A stretch of 32,462 nt of DNA from Deltaproteobacteria bacterium UBA7527 (GTDB taxonomy: Bacteria > Desulfobacterota > Syntrophorhabdia > Syntrophorhabdales > Syntrophorhabdaceae), in contig DLMV01000075.1 in the NCBI GenBank assembly GCA_002478225.1, positions 44,242-76,703 on the forward strand, read 5' to 3'. Shown here one piece after another: positions 32,059-32,462 of this stretch (position 1 is its first letter; every line of letters begins with the position of its first letter). The position numbers and the translations under genes are program-made. The notes beneath the pieces were generated by a model. The model searched no databases, was not told the origin of the DNA, and saw only the letters and a program-made list of their open reading frames with translations.

Positions 32059-32462
32059 TTATGAGATAATGAAGCGGGGGCCGTCTATCGTCAGGGTGCC
32101 ATAACGTTTTTTGTGGTGAAGAAAGTAGATAGAATCAAGGTCAATGTAATCAAAGGCCCCTGTGCCGGCAGCCATGTGTATTCCCGCTGACAGGCCCACG
32201 ATCGTTTCGGCCATGCAGCCGATCATTACCCTCAGCGAGTGCTTTTTGGCCATGGCAAGGATCTTTTGAGATCCCAGGATCCCGCTTTTTGCGATCTTTA
32301 TATTGACGCCGTCGCAGAGGTTTTCCTCCAATGCTCTCCGCAGGTCCTCCCCGGTAAATATCGTTTCGTCGAGGATGACCGGGACAACCGAGAGCTTCCT
32401 GATTTTTTTCAGTCCTGCAAAATCGTTTTTCGGCAGCGGCTGCTCGAAGAGCTCAACGGGAG
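32059..32462 (-). CDS. C-terminal part of a dipeptide-epimerase-like enolase-superfamily enzyme, cut by the right edge
   Basis: The minus-strand frame is open from the window edge to the stop at 32059-32061, about 134 codons, so the start lies beyond 32462. Visible are the enolase-superfamily barrel elements VELFEQPLP (metal-ligand Glu), VILDETIF (metal-ligand Asp), VNIKIAKSGIL (the KxxK-type strand bearing the second catalytic Lys), IGCMAETIVGLSAGIHMAAG and a final DLDS. This set is closest to L-Ala-D/L-Glu and related dipeptide epimerases, which act in murein peptide recycling, and more distantly to muconate cycloisomerase. The N-terminal capping domain, which decides specificity, is not in the window. 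Confidence 0.8.
   Translation of the reverse strand, partial: PVELFEQPLPKNDFAGLKKIRKLSVVPVILDETIFTGEDLRRALEENLCDGVNIKIAKSGILGSQKILAMAKKHSLRVMIGCMAETIVGLSAGIHMAAGTGAFDYIDLDSIYFLHHKKRYGTLTIDGPRFIIS

Noticed and set aside
1..32462. CRISPR arrays, tRNA or rRNA genes, integrases and insertion sequences.
   Set aside because: I saw no regularly spaced direct repeats, no cloverleaf or rRNA-like stretches and no transposase or integrase motifs in any coding region.

Overview
The window reads as chromosome of a strictly anaerobic, aromatic-degrading bacterium. A Syntrophorhabdus-like or other Desulfobacterota (former Deltaproteobacteria) host is my best guess, made from gene content and style and not from any marker gene. 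Supporting content is a B12 mutase with its GTPase chaperone, a molybdenum hydroxylase, a sulfide-dependent (His-type) thiazole synthase, a NtrC-type two-component system with a sigma-54 promoter, and no oxygenase.

Layout. 1-1560 (+): the end of an unrecognised protein, a small membrane protein and a BrnT/BrnA-type toxin-antitoxin pair. 1714-2697 (-): trpS. 2854-18281 (+): a 12-gene catabolic cluster behind a strong sigma-70 promoter flanked by two GTATAC-centred operators. Its order is family III CoA-transferase, GntR/FCD regulator, meaB, acyl-CoA dehydrogenase, B12-binding mutase subunit, mutase large subunit, hydantoinase/oxoprolinase A and B, phenylacetate-CoA-ligase-like enzyme, and the FAD, [2Fe-2S] and molybdopterin subunits of a xanthine-oxidase-family hydroxylase. 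18352-19248: a wrecked cysteine desulfurase pseudogene. 19294-20560 (-): a soluble histidine kinase and a single-domain response regulator. 20741-25007 (-): a ZraPSR-like envelope-stress operon (Spy-like protein, glycine-zipper lipoprotein, second Spy-like protein, membrane kinase, sigma-54 activator). 25277-28658 (+): thiamine genes thi4, thiD-thiN and thiC joined by ATGA overlaps. 28804-30018 (+): xseA. 30204-31964 (-): a cyclic-nucleotide-domain protein and a YihY membrane protein fused to a cyclic-nucleotide domain. 32059 to the right edge (-): the end of a dipeptide-epimerase-like enolase-superfamily enzyme.

Main inference. The catabolic cluster has the parts list of the anaerobic indole-3-acetate (auxin) pathway known from denitrifying Aromatoleum/Azoarcus (iaa genes). 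The ligase would form indoleacetyl-CoA. The Mo-hydroxylase would hydroxylate C2 of the ring. The two-subunit hydantoinase-like enzyme would open the lactam to (2-aminophenyl)succinyl-CoA. The CoA-transferase would move CoA to the other carboxylate, the B12 mutase would rearrange the product to (2-aminobenzyl)malonyl-CoA, and the acyl-CoA dehydrogenase would oxidise and decarboxylate it to 2-aminocinnamoyl-CoA. The mutase keeps the two residues that mark a carboxylated substrate (Tyr72, Arg190), but its pocket loop is rewritten to a glycine-rich form, which fits a bulky aryl substrate and not methylmalonyl-CoA. The remaining beta-oxidation enzymes and any transporter are not in this window.
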